64,000 nucleotides of DNA from Ampullaceana balthica (lineage: Eukaryota; Mollusca; Gastropoda; Lymnaeidae): assembly GCA_944989445.1 (NCBI GenBank), contig CALYLW010000125.1, positions 1,758,885 to 1,822,884 of the forward strand, written 5' to 3'. Shown here one piece after another: positions 1-10,440 of this stretch (position 1 is the stretch's first letter; every line of letters begins with the position of its first letter). The notes beneath the pieces are model-generated. The model saw only the letters and a program-made list of their open reading frames with translations, searched no databases and was not told where the DNA came from. The translations under genes were made by a program, and so were the position numbers.

Positions 1-250
1 CCTACTCGGGAAATGGGAGAATTGGTGATTTTCAAATTTTATATAGGCCATATAAGGAAAAAAAACGTTTTTGGGCCCCCGGCCCCCATGAGTGTTATTT
101 TTAAAATTCTTTTACTCCAATTTTCGTCGCGAGAAGCTACTCGACAACTTCCCAAAGTTTCATGCTTCTACCTTAACGGGAAGTTTGATAATTAGTGATG
201 AATCAGTCAGTGAGTGAGTCAGTGAGGGCTTTGCCTTTTATTAGTATAGA
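1..250 (-). mobile_element. Helitron family A, 5' end of a copy running off the window
   Basis: Read on the minus strand, the element starts with TCTATACTAATAAAAGGC at position 250 and runs leftwards out of the window. The TC start followed by this sequence is repeated at 4083, 25480, 28246 and 32277. The remainder is one ~168 bp family A monomer, nearly identical to 3846-4040. It abuts the 3' end of the next Helitron with no spacer, so the two copies are head to tail. The family assignment (rolling-circle Helitron) is inferred from termini; no Rep/helicase gene is visible. Confidence 0.75.
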
Positions 251-3200
251 CTAGCAAAATACCCGCGCTCCGCTGCGGAAGTTAGAATTTTAGTAAGCGT
301 TGAAAACCCGTTTCACACCAATTCAAAACATCAATTGATTTCAGTCTGAATCATGATCCATATACTTGTTTGTCAATATTTGTTAAAGTCGTGTAAAATT
401 AAATGGGTACTAAAATGACATTACGGGCCCCGTGCAAATGGATGCAGGATGTGCATATCTCATAAGGTCTGAGGATTTCAATCTAGGTCATGATAGAGAA
501 ATGTGACTATATTTATTTAAATAATTTTTAAGGTAACAAACCTTTAAATATTTTGGGTCCCGGCCTCAAAGGAACAGACGCTAGAATTTCATTACCCTAT
601 ATAATTTTATTTTATTTTTAAAATCAAATTTGGCCATTGTTCATCCATTTACCTAGTAGCCACATTTTAAATTACCTTTTATATAACTAATGTTAAAATA
701 TGGCATACGGGCCCCCAGCCCGTAATAAGTGGTGTTTTTAAAACTTTCACTTGGGCCCCCGGCCACAATAAGAGTGAATTTTAAAATTCTTTTACGCCAC
801 TTTGAATCGCGAGAGGCTACTCAACAACTTCCAAAAGTTTTATGCTTCTACCTACACGTGAAGTTGGAGAATTCATGATGATTCAGTTTTTAATATTAGA
901 AAAAAATTTCTTTTGTGCCCCCGGCCCCCAGTAAGTGTTAATTTAAATATTCTTTTTTCCTGTTACAATCACGGAAGTGTACTTATCAACTACTCACAGT
1001 TTCATGCTTCTACCTACACGGGAAATATGAGAATTTGTGATTTTCTGTTTTTATATAGCTCATTTTAGGAAAAACTTCATTTGGGGCCCCGGCCTTAAGT
1101 ATTTGATAATTTAAATATTTTTTTGACTGTTAACATCGCGGAAGTGTACTCAACAACTGCCCAAACTTTCATGCTTCTGCCCACTCCCAAAAAAGGAGAA
1201 TTAGTTATTTTTCAATTTAATATAGCCCATATAAGGAAAAAATATGGTTTTGGGCCCTCGGCCCCCATTTGTGTGAATTTTAAAATTCTTTTACGCCACG
1301 TATCGTTGCAAGAGGCTACTTAACAACTTTTCCCAGGTTTCATGCTTCTACCTACGCGAGAAGTTGTAGAATAAGTGATGAGTCAGTTTTTTATATAAGA
1401 AAAAAACTACATTTGGGCCCCCGGCCCCCAGTAAGTGATAATTTAAATATTTTTTTCGTTTGTTACCATCGCGTTAGTGTACTTATCAACTACTCAGAGT
1501 TTCATGCTGCTACCTACACGGGAAATAGGAGAATTTGTTATTTTCAGTTTTTATATAGCTCATAAAAGGAAAAAAATTCATTTGGGCCCCCGGCCCCCAG
1601 GAAGTGATAATTTAATTTTTTTTCTCCCGTTGCTATCGTTGGTTTGTACTCAACAACTTCCTAAAGTTTCATGCTTCTGCCTACTCGGGAAATGGGTGAA
1701 TTAGTGATATTCAAATTTTTATATAGCCCATATAAGGAAAAATAACGTTTTTGGGCCCCCGGCCCCCATGAAATTGAATTTTAAAATTCTTTTATTCTAA
1801 TTATCGCCGTGAGAGGCTACTCAACAACTTCCTAAAGTTTTATGCTTCTATCTACACGTGAAGTTGAAGAATTAGTGACGATTCAGTTTTAAATATTAGA
1901 AAAAAACTACATTTGGGCCCCCGGCCCCCAGTAAGTGTTAATTTAAATATTTTTTCCGCCTGTTACCATCACGGAAGTGTACTTAACAACTACCCCAAGT
2001 TTCATGCTTCTACCTACGCGTTAAATCCGAGATTAGTGATGAGTCTGTTTTAATAAAAGAAGAAACTACATTTGGGCCCCCGGCCCCCATTAAGTGATAA
2101 TTTAAATATTGTTTTTACCTGTTACCATCGTGGAAGTGTACTTAACAACTAACCCAAGTTTCATGCTTCTACCTACACGGGAAATAGGAGAATTTGTGAA
2201 TTTTAGTTTTTGTATAGCTCATTTAAGGAAAAAACTTCATTTGGGCCCCCGGCCCCCAGGAAGTGATAATTTAATTTTTTTTCCTCCCGTCGCTATCGCT
2301 GGTTTTTACTCAACAACTTCCCAAAGTTTCATGCTTTTGCCTACTCGAGAAATGAGAAAATTAGTTATTTCATATTCTATATAGTCCATATAAGGAAAAA
2401 AAGCGTTTTTGGGCCCCGGGCCCCCAACAGTGTGAAGTTTAAAATTCTTATTCGCCAATTATCGTTGAGAGAGTGTACTCAGCAAGTTCCCAAAGTTTCA
2501 TGCTAATACCTACACGGGAAGTTGGAGAATTAGTGATGAGTCAGTTTTTTTATATAAGAAAAAAACTACATTTGGGCCCCCGGACCCCATTAAGTGTTAT
2601 ATTAAATATTTTTTTCGCTTGTTACCATCGCGGAGGTGTGCTTATCAACCACCTAGTGTTTCATGCTTCTACCTACACGGGAAGTAGGAGAATTAGTGAT
2701 TTTTAGTTTTTATAAAGCTCATATAAGGGAAAAAACTTTATTTGGGCCCCCGGCCCCCAGGAAGTGATAATTTAAATATTTTTTCGCCCGTTACCATCGC
2801 GGGATTGTACTCAACAACTTCCCAAAGTTTCATGCTTCTGCCTACTCGGGAAATAGGAGAATTGTTGATTTCAAATTTTATATAGGCCATATAAGGAAAA
2901 AAAACGTTTTTGGGCCCCCGGCCCCCATGAGTGTTATTTTAAAAATTCTTTTACTCCAATTTTCGTTGCGAGAGGCTACTCAGACAACTTCCCAAAGTTT
3001 CATGCTTCTACCTACACGGGAAGTTGGAGAATTAGTGATGAGTCAGTTTTTTTATATAAGAAAAAAACTACATTTGGGCCCCCGGACCCCCATTAAGTGT
3101 TATATTAAATATTTTTTTCGCTTGTTACCATCGCAGAGGTGTGCTTATCAACCACCTAGTGTTTCATGCTTCTACCTACACGGGAAAGTAGGAGAATTAG

Positions 3201-4083
3201 TGATTTTTAGTTTTTATAAAGCTCATATAAGGGAAAAAACTTTATTTGGGCCCCCGGCCCCCAGGAAGTGATAATTTAAATATTTTTTCGCCCGTTACCA
3301 TCGCGGGATTGTACTCAACAACTTCCCAAAGTTTCATGCTTCTGCATACTCGGGAAATAGGAGAATTTGTGATTTTCAAATTTTATATAGGCCATATAAG
3401 GAAAAAAAACGTTTTTGGGCCCCCGGCCCCCATGAGTGTTATTTTAAAAATTCTTTTACTCCAATTTTCGTCGGAAGAGGCTACTCAAAAACTTCCCAAA
3501 GTTTCATGCTTCTACCTACATGGGAAGTTGGAGAATTAGTGATTAGTCAGTTTTTTTATATAAGAAAAAAACTACGTTTGGGCCCCCGGCCCCCATTAAG
3601 TGATAATTTAAATATATTTTTCGCTTGTTACCTTCGCGGAAGTGAACTTAACAACCACCCCAAGTTTCATGCTTCTATCTATACGGGAAATATGAGAATT
3701 AGTGATTTTTAGTTTTTATATAGCTCATATAAGGAAAAAACTTCATTTGGGCCCCCGGCCCCCAAGAAGTGATAATTTAAATGTTTTTTCTCCCGTTACC
3801 ATCGCGGGGTTGTACTCAACAATTTCCCAAACTTTCACGCTTCTGCCTACTCGGGAAATGGGAGAATTGGTGATTTTCAAATTTTATATAGGCCATATAA
3901 GGAAAAAAAACGTTTTTGGGCCCCCGGCCCCCATGAGTGTTATTTTTAAAATTCTTTTACTCCAATTTTCGTCGCGAAAGGCTACTCGACAACTTCCCAA
4001 AGTTTCATGCTTCTACCTACACGGGAAGTTGGAGAATTAGTGATGAATCAGTGAGTGAGGGCTTTGCCTTTTATTAGTATAGA
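251..4083 (-). mobile_element. Complete non-autonomous Helitron (family A)
   Basis: On the minus strand the element begins TCTATACTAATAAAAGGC (4083 downward), preceded by A. It ends in CTAG at 254-251, followed by T, as expected for insertion between A and T. About 10 bases before the CTAG is a GC-rich hairpin-forming segment (261-279, CCGC...GCGG). There is no target-site duplication, as expected for rolling-circle transposons. No Rep or helicase reading frame exists: the interior is a ~440 bp unique 3' part (251-690) and then about 20 tandem monomers. The short open frames inside are repeat translations, not genes. Confidence 0.8.
690..4040. repeat. Tandem ~168 bp monomers, partly in a three-monomer higher-order pattern
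   Basis: About 20 monomers, each with a GC block (TGGGCCCCCGGCCCCCA), a block like CATGCTTCTACCTACACGGG and a block like TTACCATCGCGG. Three sub-types can be told apart by what follows the GC block: ATGAGTG, ATTAAGTG or AGGAAGTG. From about 2400 onward they cycle in this order, giving a period near 505 bp (GC blocks near 2925, 3425 and 3935). The monomer also matches the terminal ~60 bases of the Helitron 5' end. Confidence 0.85.
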
Positions 4084-4699
4084 TTACACAAAAAACACAT
4101 CACTGCTGGGCCCAATAATATGTGCTATTAATTAATATCGACACGGTAGGTTTTGCGTGGAATTTCAACATTTGCAGAATCATGCGCGAACAAGTACCTA
4201 CAATTCATGGTGGTTCAAATATTATGTTTAATTTGCAAGTAGTAATGTATATTATTGTTTGAGTTTTTATAAAATTATTGTAAGGTATGTTATTAAAATT
4301 AAATTTATTTTGTTTTTATTGTATTAAAGTAGCACAAATAATTCGTGTTTTTTTTATTAAAATACGGTTATTCATTAAAAATGTTACGCCTATCCAATTA
4401 AAGTAATGTGCAAATAATTTGAATTCGTCTATTTTATGGAAAATTAAGAAGATTTTTGGCAAGAACATGAAAATATTCATATTTCTCTGTTAATAAACAC
4501 ACAAAAGGCATAAATAATTTCGAAAAAGACATACTTTAAAATTTCAAGTGACTTGGAAAAATTGATATCCGAAGAAGTGACTATAACTATTAAAACGAGA
4601 TCAGATACTGGAATTTTAATCCATTCAATGCAATCTTTTCTTTTCTATGTTATCTCAATTTATGTTATGGGATCCAGTCATTTTTTAAATTAATGCAAA

Positions 4700-5421
4700 C
4701 CCATTGCATGGAAAAAAGAGATGTGCTAATACAAAATGCTGTTATATCTGTCAAACAATTGTGGAAAGTTGGAGATATCAACTGAACGCTGAGTTAGAAG
4801 GAGAAAAGACATATGAGTGGGGAAAATTAAGAAGACGTTGTTCTATCTTTAGAACGAGAAGTACAACGGGAAATGTTTTTATCCATGGATGTAATTATAA
4901 AAGAAAATAAAAGAACGCTTTGATGAGTTGCAAGTCCTGGCAAGAAAATATTCGTATAGAATACCATGTAACCTACTAAATGAAGCATTTGAACATCAAA
5001 TAAATTACTTTATTGACATTGATAAAAAACAGTTCAATATTGAAAGAAAAAGGATCCAGGTTTTTATGGCTGTACCTACACTACAAGAGGAGGCATTATG
5101 TTAGAAAAACGGGGGAAAAGGCTCCCTTGATCTATTAAAATTTATTCAATAGTATATATTGGAAAATTCTGTACCCAACATTGTAATTTTAAAATGATTT
5201 TTTTTCAACAATTGCTATCAGTGTCGCTAGTTGTGAAAAGAGCTTCTCCCAGGTGTAGTTGATAAAAATTATCTTCGTTCTACAATGAGCGATTTAAGAC
5301 AACAAAATCTTGCAATATTGTCCATAGAACAAGATATTACACATAATTTAAATTTTGATAGTATAATACACGATTTTTCTATGATGAAAGTTAAGAAAGT
5401 AAATGTAAAAAATATTATTAC
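4700..5421 (+). pseudogene. hAT transposase remnant, C-terminal part (ZMYM1-like type)
   Basis: Frameshifted plus-strand translations give the hallmark end of hAT transposases: around 5215-5275 residues similar to SVASCEKSFSQ, then from 5285 MSDLRQQNLAILSIEQDI and FDSIIHDFS. The hAT C-terminal region normally holds the dimerisation segment with a conserved S-CERSFS-type motif, followed by LRSTM-QERL-LA-LSIE. Upstream (4960-5100) an open stretch contains LLNEAFEHQINYF. Several stops and frameshifts make it non-functional. The last codons are interrupted by Helitron D at 5422; across that insertion the frame would end IITY-stop (TAC TAA at 6459 onward is the continuation). The plus-strand N-terminal part is not recognisable. 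Confidence 0.65.
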
Positions 5422-5433
5422 ACAAGACGCCCC

Positions 5434-5936
5434 GCGGCGTAGCATACGCCGCAGACTTGCTCATGGAGAGTGCAAAGAAAGTGGAGAAAGAAAGGGCACA
5501 AACTACAGCACGAAGAAATCATCAAAACAATGCGAGTGAATGTCGGTTGCGGGGGAGGGGGGGACTGTCAACTCATTGTTGATTTCGAGACATTTGCAGG
5601 CGAAATTTGGTAAACTCCTAACTTCTATGAAGACAGCTATAAAACGATAATCGGTTTAAAATCGGAGTTACGTAATCGAAAATCAGTTTCAAAAAAAAAG
5701 AAAATAACAACACGCAATTAACAACCATAAATATGACTAACCCTCGCTAGGGTCGGCCAATCACAGTTATTTTTAAGGGATGGTAGTATTAATATTAAAT
5801 TGGAGGCGGGTAACAAAAACCTCAGTGTGCATATCTTTACGTTTACTCGCTATTTTTTATTTACTTAGTGCTGCTTTTTATGTCTGTACTCTTTGCAGTG
5901 TCTATGATGAGCAAGTCTGCGGCGTATGCTACGCCG
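5434..5936. repeat. 30 bp inverted repeat inside Helitron D copy 1
   Basis: The segment 5434-5463 (starting CGGCGTAGCATACGCCGCAG) is the reverse complement of 5907-5936. The 3' hairpin region of the Helitron is therefore present a second time, inverted, within the element. In copy 2 the internal partner (about 47318-47342) is more diverged. Confidence 0.8.
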
Positions 5937-6150
5937 AGGGTCTCTCCAGGGTTCCTTCTTTTCATTCATTCACAGTCGTTTGCCCAAACCCACCCCATTT
6001 TGACAACTGTGTCTTTCAGGAAGTCTTCACCCGTCACTAAATCATTAGCAGCGTATGCTACGCTGTGGATCAGCTAGTTTTAGCAATAAAGGGGTAAAAG
6101 AATGGGCACAAACAGAAATTTTTAAAAAATATAAAAAAACACAATGTTTT

Positions 6151-6219
6151 CGCTGGGGCTTGAACCCAGGACCTCCCCGTATGAGGCGGACGCCATAACC
6201 AGTACACTACGAATCTCAC
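6151..6219 (-). ncRNA. tRNA-like pol III promoter unit within Helitron D copy 1
   Basis: On the minus strand TAGTGTACTGG (6209-6199) fits the internal A box and GGTTCAAGCCC (about 6166-6156) fits the B box, at tRNA-like spacing. Between them TCCGC-CTCATAC-GGGGA resembles an anticodon arm with CAT in the anticodon position. No acceptor stem pairs up, so this is a tRNA-derived relic or SINE-type head rather than a working tRNA gene. The same unit is kept at 47399-47467. Confidence 0.6.
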
Positions 6220-6407
6220 ATTTCTGTGAAGGAACAATGCATGTAAACGGAAAGTGAACGCAAGAGTTTTGTTACCACCCACCCCCCCCCTTTTTTTTCA
6301 TCCCACCACGCTTGCCAACAATGATTAGTTGATCCGAGCGAGGGTCATTCGTCATGCTCCGTTGCACATACTTTCAGCTTGCTTGCCTCTCATGGTCCCA
6401 TGAAGAG

Positions 6408-6412
<5 letters not shown>

Positions 6413-6456
<44 letters not shown>
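6413..6456. repeat. (AT)n microsatellite
   Basis: Uninterrupted TA dinucleotides at the 5' end of Helitron D copy 1. Copy 2 lacks this expansion. Confidence 0.95.
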
Positions 6457-6458
<2 letters not shown>

Positions 6459-7165
6459 TACTAATGTATACAATTTATTTGTTTGTAAAAAAATCATTCA
6501 TTTATAAATATCAAATAAGAGAATAGTAATTGATATTGTTTTGTTTTGGGTGTAAATTTTTAATATGTTGTGTCTCATTTAGGGGGGGGGGTGGGGAGGA
6601 CTGCGACCTCAGTATCTTTCTTGTGGCCTTTAAAAAAATGTAAAGTGTACTTTTATAAATGTGTATTTATAGGTATATCACCTTATGCGGCCTCTTTTAA
6701 TACTGCTTACATAAATATGGCATGCAATAGTAAGCATGTTCTCCACCTTCACATCGTTTCACTTACAATTATTTATTCATGTTTATTAATTTATAAAAAC
6801 CATCATATAATCGACTAATTTGCCGTCCATAAATGACGTCACGCGATTTTTGATGATCTTCCACCCCCTTCACCCTCGTCACAAAAACTTAGACCCCTTC
6901 TTCAAAATGACGTCATAACGCTTTGAAACCCCCAACCCCCAACATAAAAGCCGCATTTTCTATTTGAAAATAAGCAACTTTCAAATCAAATTACTGTCAT
7001 TTAAGTATGTTTTATTGCAAGGCAGCACCCTAATATCGTAACACGCGTTTTACGTAAACGTCATTTTCAATAAAGTGTCAGTAATAAAAAATTTAAGTGG
7101 AAATTTTATTTAAAGTATAAAATTTAAAGTTTTCCCGGGCGGCAAGAGTTCTAGCTACGCCACTG
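6459..7165. mobile_element. 3' flank of decayed hAT element, ending in a hAT-type terminus
   Basis: This continues the hAT remnant after the Helitron D insertion. At 7151-7165 the sequence CTAGCTACGCCACTG reads, on the minus strand, CAGTGGCGTAGCTAG, closely resembling the terminal repeat of the hAT element at 33309-36297 (CAGAGGCGTCACTAGG). Distance from the transposase stop to this end, minus the insertion, is about 700 bp, similar to the 530 bp in the complete copy. A segment near 6825-6955, with paired GACGTCA motifs and C-rich runs, looks like another dispersed repeat. No gene is seen. Confidence 0.45.
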
Positions 7166-8227
7166 CTTTATCCTGAAAAACAGGGGCGCACAAACGTCTT
7201 GTGAGACGGTAAAACGGCAAAGATTTTTAGGATACCCAGGCCAGACAAAATGAATAAAATTAATTAATTGCTTAACGCAAAACAATGGCTTTCAGCGCAG
7301 CTGTGACATGTCCCTAACCCCTACTGAGATGCATTGCTTTGTCCAGAAGTACTCATAGTCTGCACATTAATCAAGCCAATGTTTTGTTTACCACATACAA
7401 CTGATGATTTAAAATGAAATCAATCTACTAAATTGTAAAGCAGGCGAAAATTATGTGAACCAGATGTTTTGAAATTCCCGGAATAGATAGCGATTGACGA
7501 AACACTCTTAGTTTTACCCCTTGAAACTGGGTTCATTACATGTAGATTCTGAATATAGTACGTTTCTTATTCATTAAATAATTTTCATCCATTAACAAGT
7601 ACGGCTAAAAAGGGGTCGGTGATTTAACAATAATTCGGCTGCATGACAGTTTTTGAAAAATTTGAAAAAATATGTCTTATCGTAAAACGAGAATAAACAA
7701 AGATTTTCACCTCTTTGTGAAACAGCAACATATTAGATATCGGAATCCATTGGTAAATACGACTTTTTTCTGAAAGGGATTAAATGGCACAACATATTTC
7801 TAAAAACAGACGAAATGTATTTTAATGATGGATTTTTTATTGATTCATTTGAGCTTTGTTTTTTTAAAGTTCTTTCAGCGTATCAAAAATATATGCTTTT
7901 TATTCCAAAAACAATCCCTTGCTACGATGGATCTATAGCTATGAGGTATTTTTCTATGCATGTTTTTAAATTGAATCAATACACTATTGAATTGTTTTTT
8001 AGGTTCATTTCGCTCTTTATAATGTGCAACATGCTCTCAGACTTAAATAAATACATTTTTCATATTTATATTACTGACCGACTGTAAGTTGGATTCTTAT
8101 GAGTAAGCTTGGCACACAATTTGGTTATATCATAACCAGAAGATCGAAATGAAATCGTCGCACACATTTACACACTTAGGAAATAAATATTGAAATATGT
8201 TCAACTACGAAATGAAAATTTTTGACA
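7166..8227. other. AT-rich sequence without recognisable gene
   Basis: No coding region, RNA gene or complete element was recognised. The start (CAGGGGCGCACAAACG at about 7190) has the look of a hAT terminus but no partner end was found. The 90-codon open frame at 7815-8087 has no similarity I recognise and a composition typical of random AT-rich frames. Confidence 0.6.
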
Positions 8228-9827
8228 GTGCGTACAGTCAAACCCTGTGGAGATTGCTAAGACGTTATTGGGTACCGCAGAAGATTACTAATATAATCAG
8301 AAACACGTATATTGGGATCAACTGCCGAGTTGTCCTTGGTCAAATGTTGAAACATTGAATCAGATGATTTCCAGGTGAATACTGGTGTGAGACAAGGTTG
8401 CTTGCTGTCATCCTTCCTGTTCTTGTTAGTCATTGACTGGATGATGAAAATATCTACACGGCAAAAAAGGAATGGCATCCAATGGACCTTGTGGGATTAA
8501 CTTGACGATCTTTACTTTGCTGATGATCTTGCCATTCTTTCACATACCAAACAACAGATGCTGGTGAAAAAAACATTGTTACAGCCACTTCTGCTAGCAG
8601 GGTTCTCAATATACACAAAGGGAAGAGCAAAGTACTCAAGGTAAATGCCACCAATACATCACTCATTAAGCTTACAGGTCAAGCACTCGAGGAGGTAGAC
8701 AGTATTGTTTACATTGGCAGCGTGTAAGATAAACAAAGTGGTACAGACGCTGATGTCAAAATAAGGATTGGGAAGACAAAGAGCAGTCTTCCAACAACTC
8801 AAGAATTTTGGGCCTCCAGAAACCTAAGCAGCAATTTAAAAGTAAGGACCTTCAAGTCTATAGGGAAGCCTGTGTTGCTATATGGAGCAGAGACGTGGAG
8901 AACAACGGCCGTAAACATAACCAGAATCCAGTCCTTTTTCAACAATTGTCTAAAAAGAACTGTCGGAATTCATTGGCCAGACAAAATCAGCAACCGGGAA
9001 CTGCGGCAGCGGACAAAGCAGACGCCAAATGAGGAAGAGATTCTCCAGAAACGGTGGAGGTGGATTGGTCATACACTAAGAAAACCTGTTCCAATACAAC
9101 AAGGGAATCCCTGAAATAGAACCCACAGTGTAAGCGAACAAGAGGCCTTCCAAGAAACACTTGGTGCTGAGAATTGGAGGCAGACATCAATTGGCCATGA
9201 ATAAAAAATCCTGGAGAGGATGGCCCAGGATAAGGATGCCTGGAGGTCTCTTGTAGGTGGCCTATGAGTAATCGCAGACGCTGACGATTGTTAGGGTCTC
9301 ATTTGTTGGTGGGTTATTGCTTGCTCGCCGCCGCATGCACACAAGAAATGACACCAGATTTGGGTACAAGTCACTGTTTATTCTGCTATGTACAATTGTA
9401 TAAACTGGCGGTCCCGCCTAGACATCCAATACATCTATCTGCAAATGGCTTAATATTCGAGCATGCCCTCGGTCCGACTCGACCATCCTGGGCCCACGCT
9501 CAAGTCCTCTTACAGCCACACGTATACACACGAAGTCTCTAAGTCCGACTCGGTCCGAGTCCACTCCGTGTTACTATCACTACCCGGTCTATCACAGACC
9601 GTTCCGTCTCCACAACTCTGCGCCAACTAACTAACTCCACTCAGCTCGTCCCTTTTAACCCCCCCCAAACTGGTCTCGATTGACCCTGGCGTGTCCTCTG
9701 TCATACCCCGTGTGCCCAGAAGTTAGCTCAGACATGACTAGACCTTATTCCCGTGACAGGAGTTCATACCAGTCAACAAACATTCACTCACAGTGATTCT
9801 CATACCCCTGACAACGATGATCGGTAG
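8228..9827 (+). pseudogene. 5'-truncated LINE reverse transcriptase (endonuclease-RT type, RTE-like)
   Basis: Frameshifted plus-strand translation shows RT palm motifs: NTGVRQGCLLSSFLFLLVID (about 8370-8440), then YFADDLAIL (about 8512-8540, catalytic ADD). Next come ALEEVDSIVYIGSV and the C-terminal block [15 protein letters not shown] (8875-8920), [20 protein letters not shown] and [12 protein letters not shown] (9052-9090). These blocks are typical of the non-LTR family often labelled endonuclease-reverse transcriptase; I place it near RTE without certainty. The endonuclease domain is missing (5' truncation) and several frameshifts and stops occur. The final codons read ADADDDR-stop only if the solo LTR at 9289-9813 and one TSD copy are removed. 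Confidence 0.8.
9289..9813 (-). mobile_element. Solo LTR with 5 bp target-site duplication
   Basis: On the minus strand the unit starts TGTCAGGGG (9813) and ends CCCTAACA (9289), the TG...CA rule for LTRs. It is flanked by ACGAT on both sides (9284-9288 and 9814-9818). A polyadenylation signal AATAAA lies on the minus strand near 9375. There is no primer site or coding region next to it, so this is a solo LTR left by recombination. It interrupts the last codons of a LINE. Confidence 0.85.
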
Positions 9828-10126
9828 ATTCCCCCATGGACGAGAAGGCTAAACAATAAAACTTTTGAGGCAATACACTCCTGCTGCTCAAGCACGGGTA
9901 TCTTTCTAGTATCTCCTATATTTTAAAAGGCAATTTTCTGTGCGGTCATCGATAGCCATTGGTAAAACTCCTACAGCCAATACTGGCGGAGAAAAATTAT
10001 GTCTCATTTACATATTGAACGACGTTGAAAACGAGTTATTTTTGGTGCAGTTTTTTTTCAAGAGTTTATTTTAAGTGGTGCGCGTTGGGATTTGTAATAA
10101 ATAACTTTGTATTTACGGGTTATTTA
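9828..10126. other. Unclassified spacer
   Basis: No gene or element termini were recognised between the LINE 3' end and the minisatellite. Confidence 0.6.
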
Positions 10127-10440
10127 TTATAACTCTGGACACACCGTGGAGGAAGGGTCTCTGGAAAGACCGCGTGTTGGGAGAGGTAGGTTCTCTTGAC
10201 AGACCCGGGTTTGGTGTGGTAGGGTCTTTGGACAGACCGGCGGTGTGGGGGGAGGTAGGATCTCTGGACAGACGGGGGTTGGTAATGTTGTTTTAATTAT
10301 AATGTATAGTATTTTGACGTGATACACATGTATGGCCGGTCGAGACGACGGGTCTCACGACATACTGTGTTGGAGGGGGTGTAGGGTCTCGCGACAGACC
10401 ACGGTGTTGGGGGGGGGGAGGAGGTAGGGTCATACCCACA
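10127..10440. repeat. G-rich minisatellite, ~38 bp unit
   Basis: Degenerate units built around AGGGTCTCTGGACAGACC and a following TGTTGGGGGGA-type run, roughly four at 10140-10290 and two at 10340-10430. An AT-rich insertion (10290-10340) separates them. Strand composition is strongly G-biased against an AT-rich surround. Confidence 0.75.

Larger units (their letters stand above)
5422..6458 (-). mobile_element. Helitron family D, copy 1
   Basis: Minus-strand 5' end TCTATATATA... at 6458, preceded by A. The 3' end is CTTG (a variant of CTAG) at 5425-5422, followed by T. Just before the end are two short hairpins: ACGCC/GGCGT and the palindrome GGCGTAGCATACGCC. The same palindrome recurs inside, inverted at 5920-5936 and again near 6050-6064. 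The element includes a tRNA-like unit (6151-6219) and an expanded (AT)n next to the 5' end. It matches 46818-47658, which has better preserved ends. It carries no protein-coding gene. Confidence 0.7.

Noticed and set aside
13..3712. Series of short plus-strand proteins in 1-4083
   Set aside because: They are translations of the tandem monomers, repeat the same residues and have no start or promoter context.
690..4040. CRISPR-like array
   Set aside because: Regular repeats, but monomers are ~168 bp and contiguous with no unique spacers, inside a Helitron in eukaryotic DNA.
6151..6219. Functional tRNA-Met gene
   Set aside because: A and B boxes and a CAT loop are present, but no acceptor stem pairs and it sits in a repeated Helitron.
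8257..8666. Minus-strand proteins opposite the LINE
   Set aside because: Antisense of the RT region; the plus strand holds the conserved motifs.
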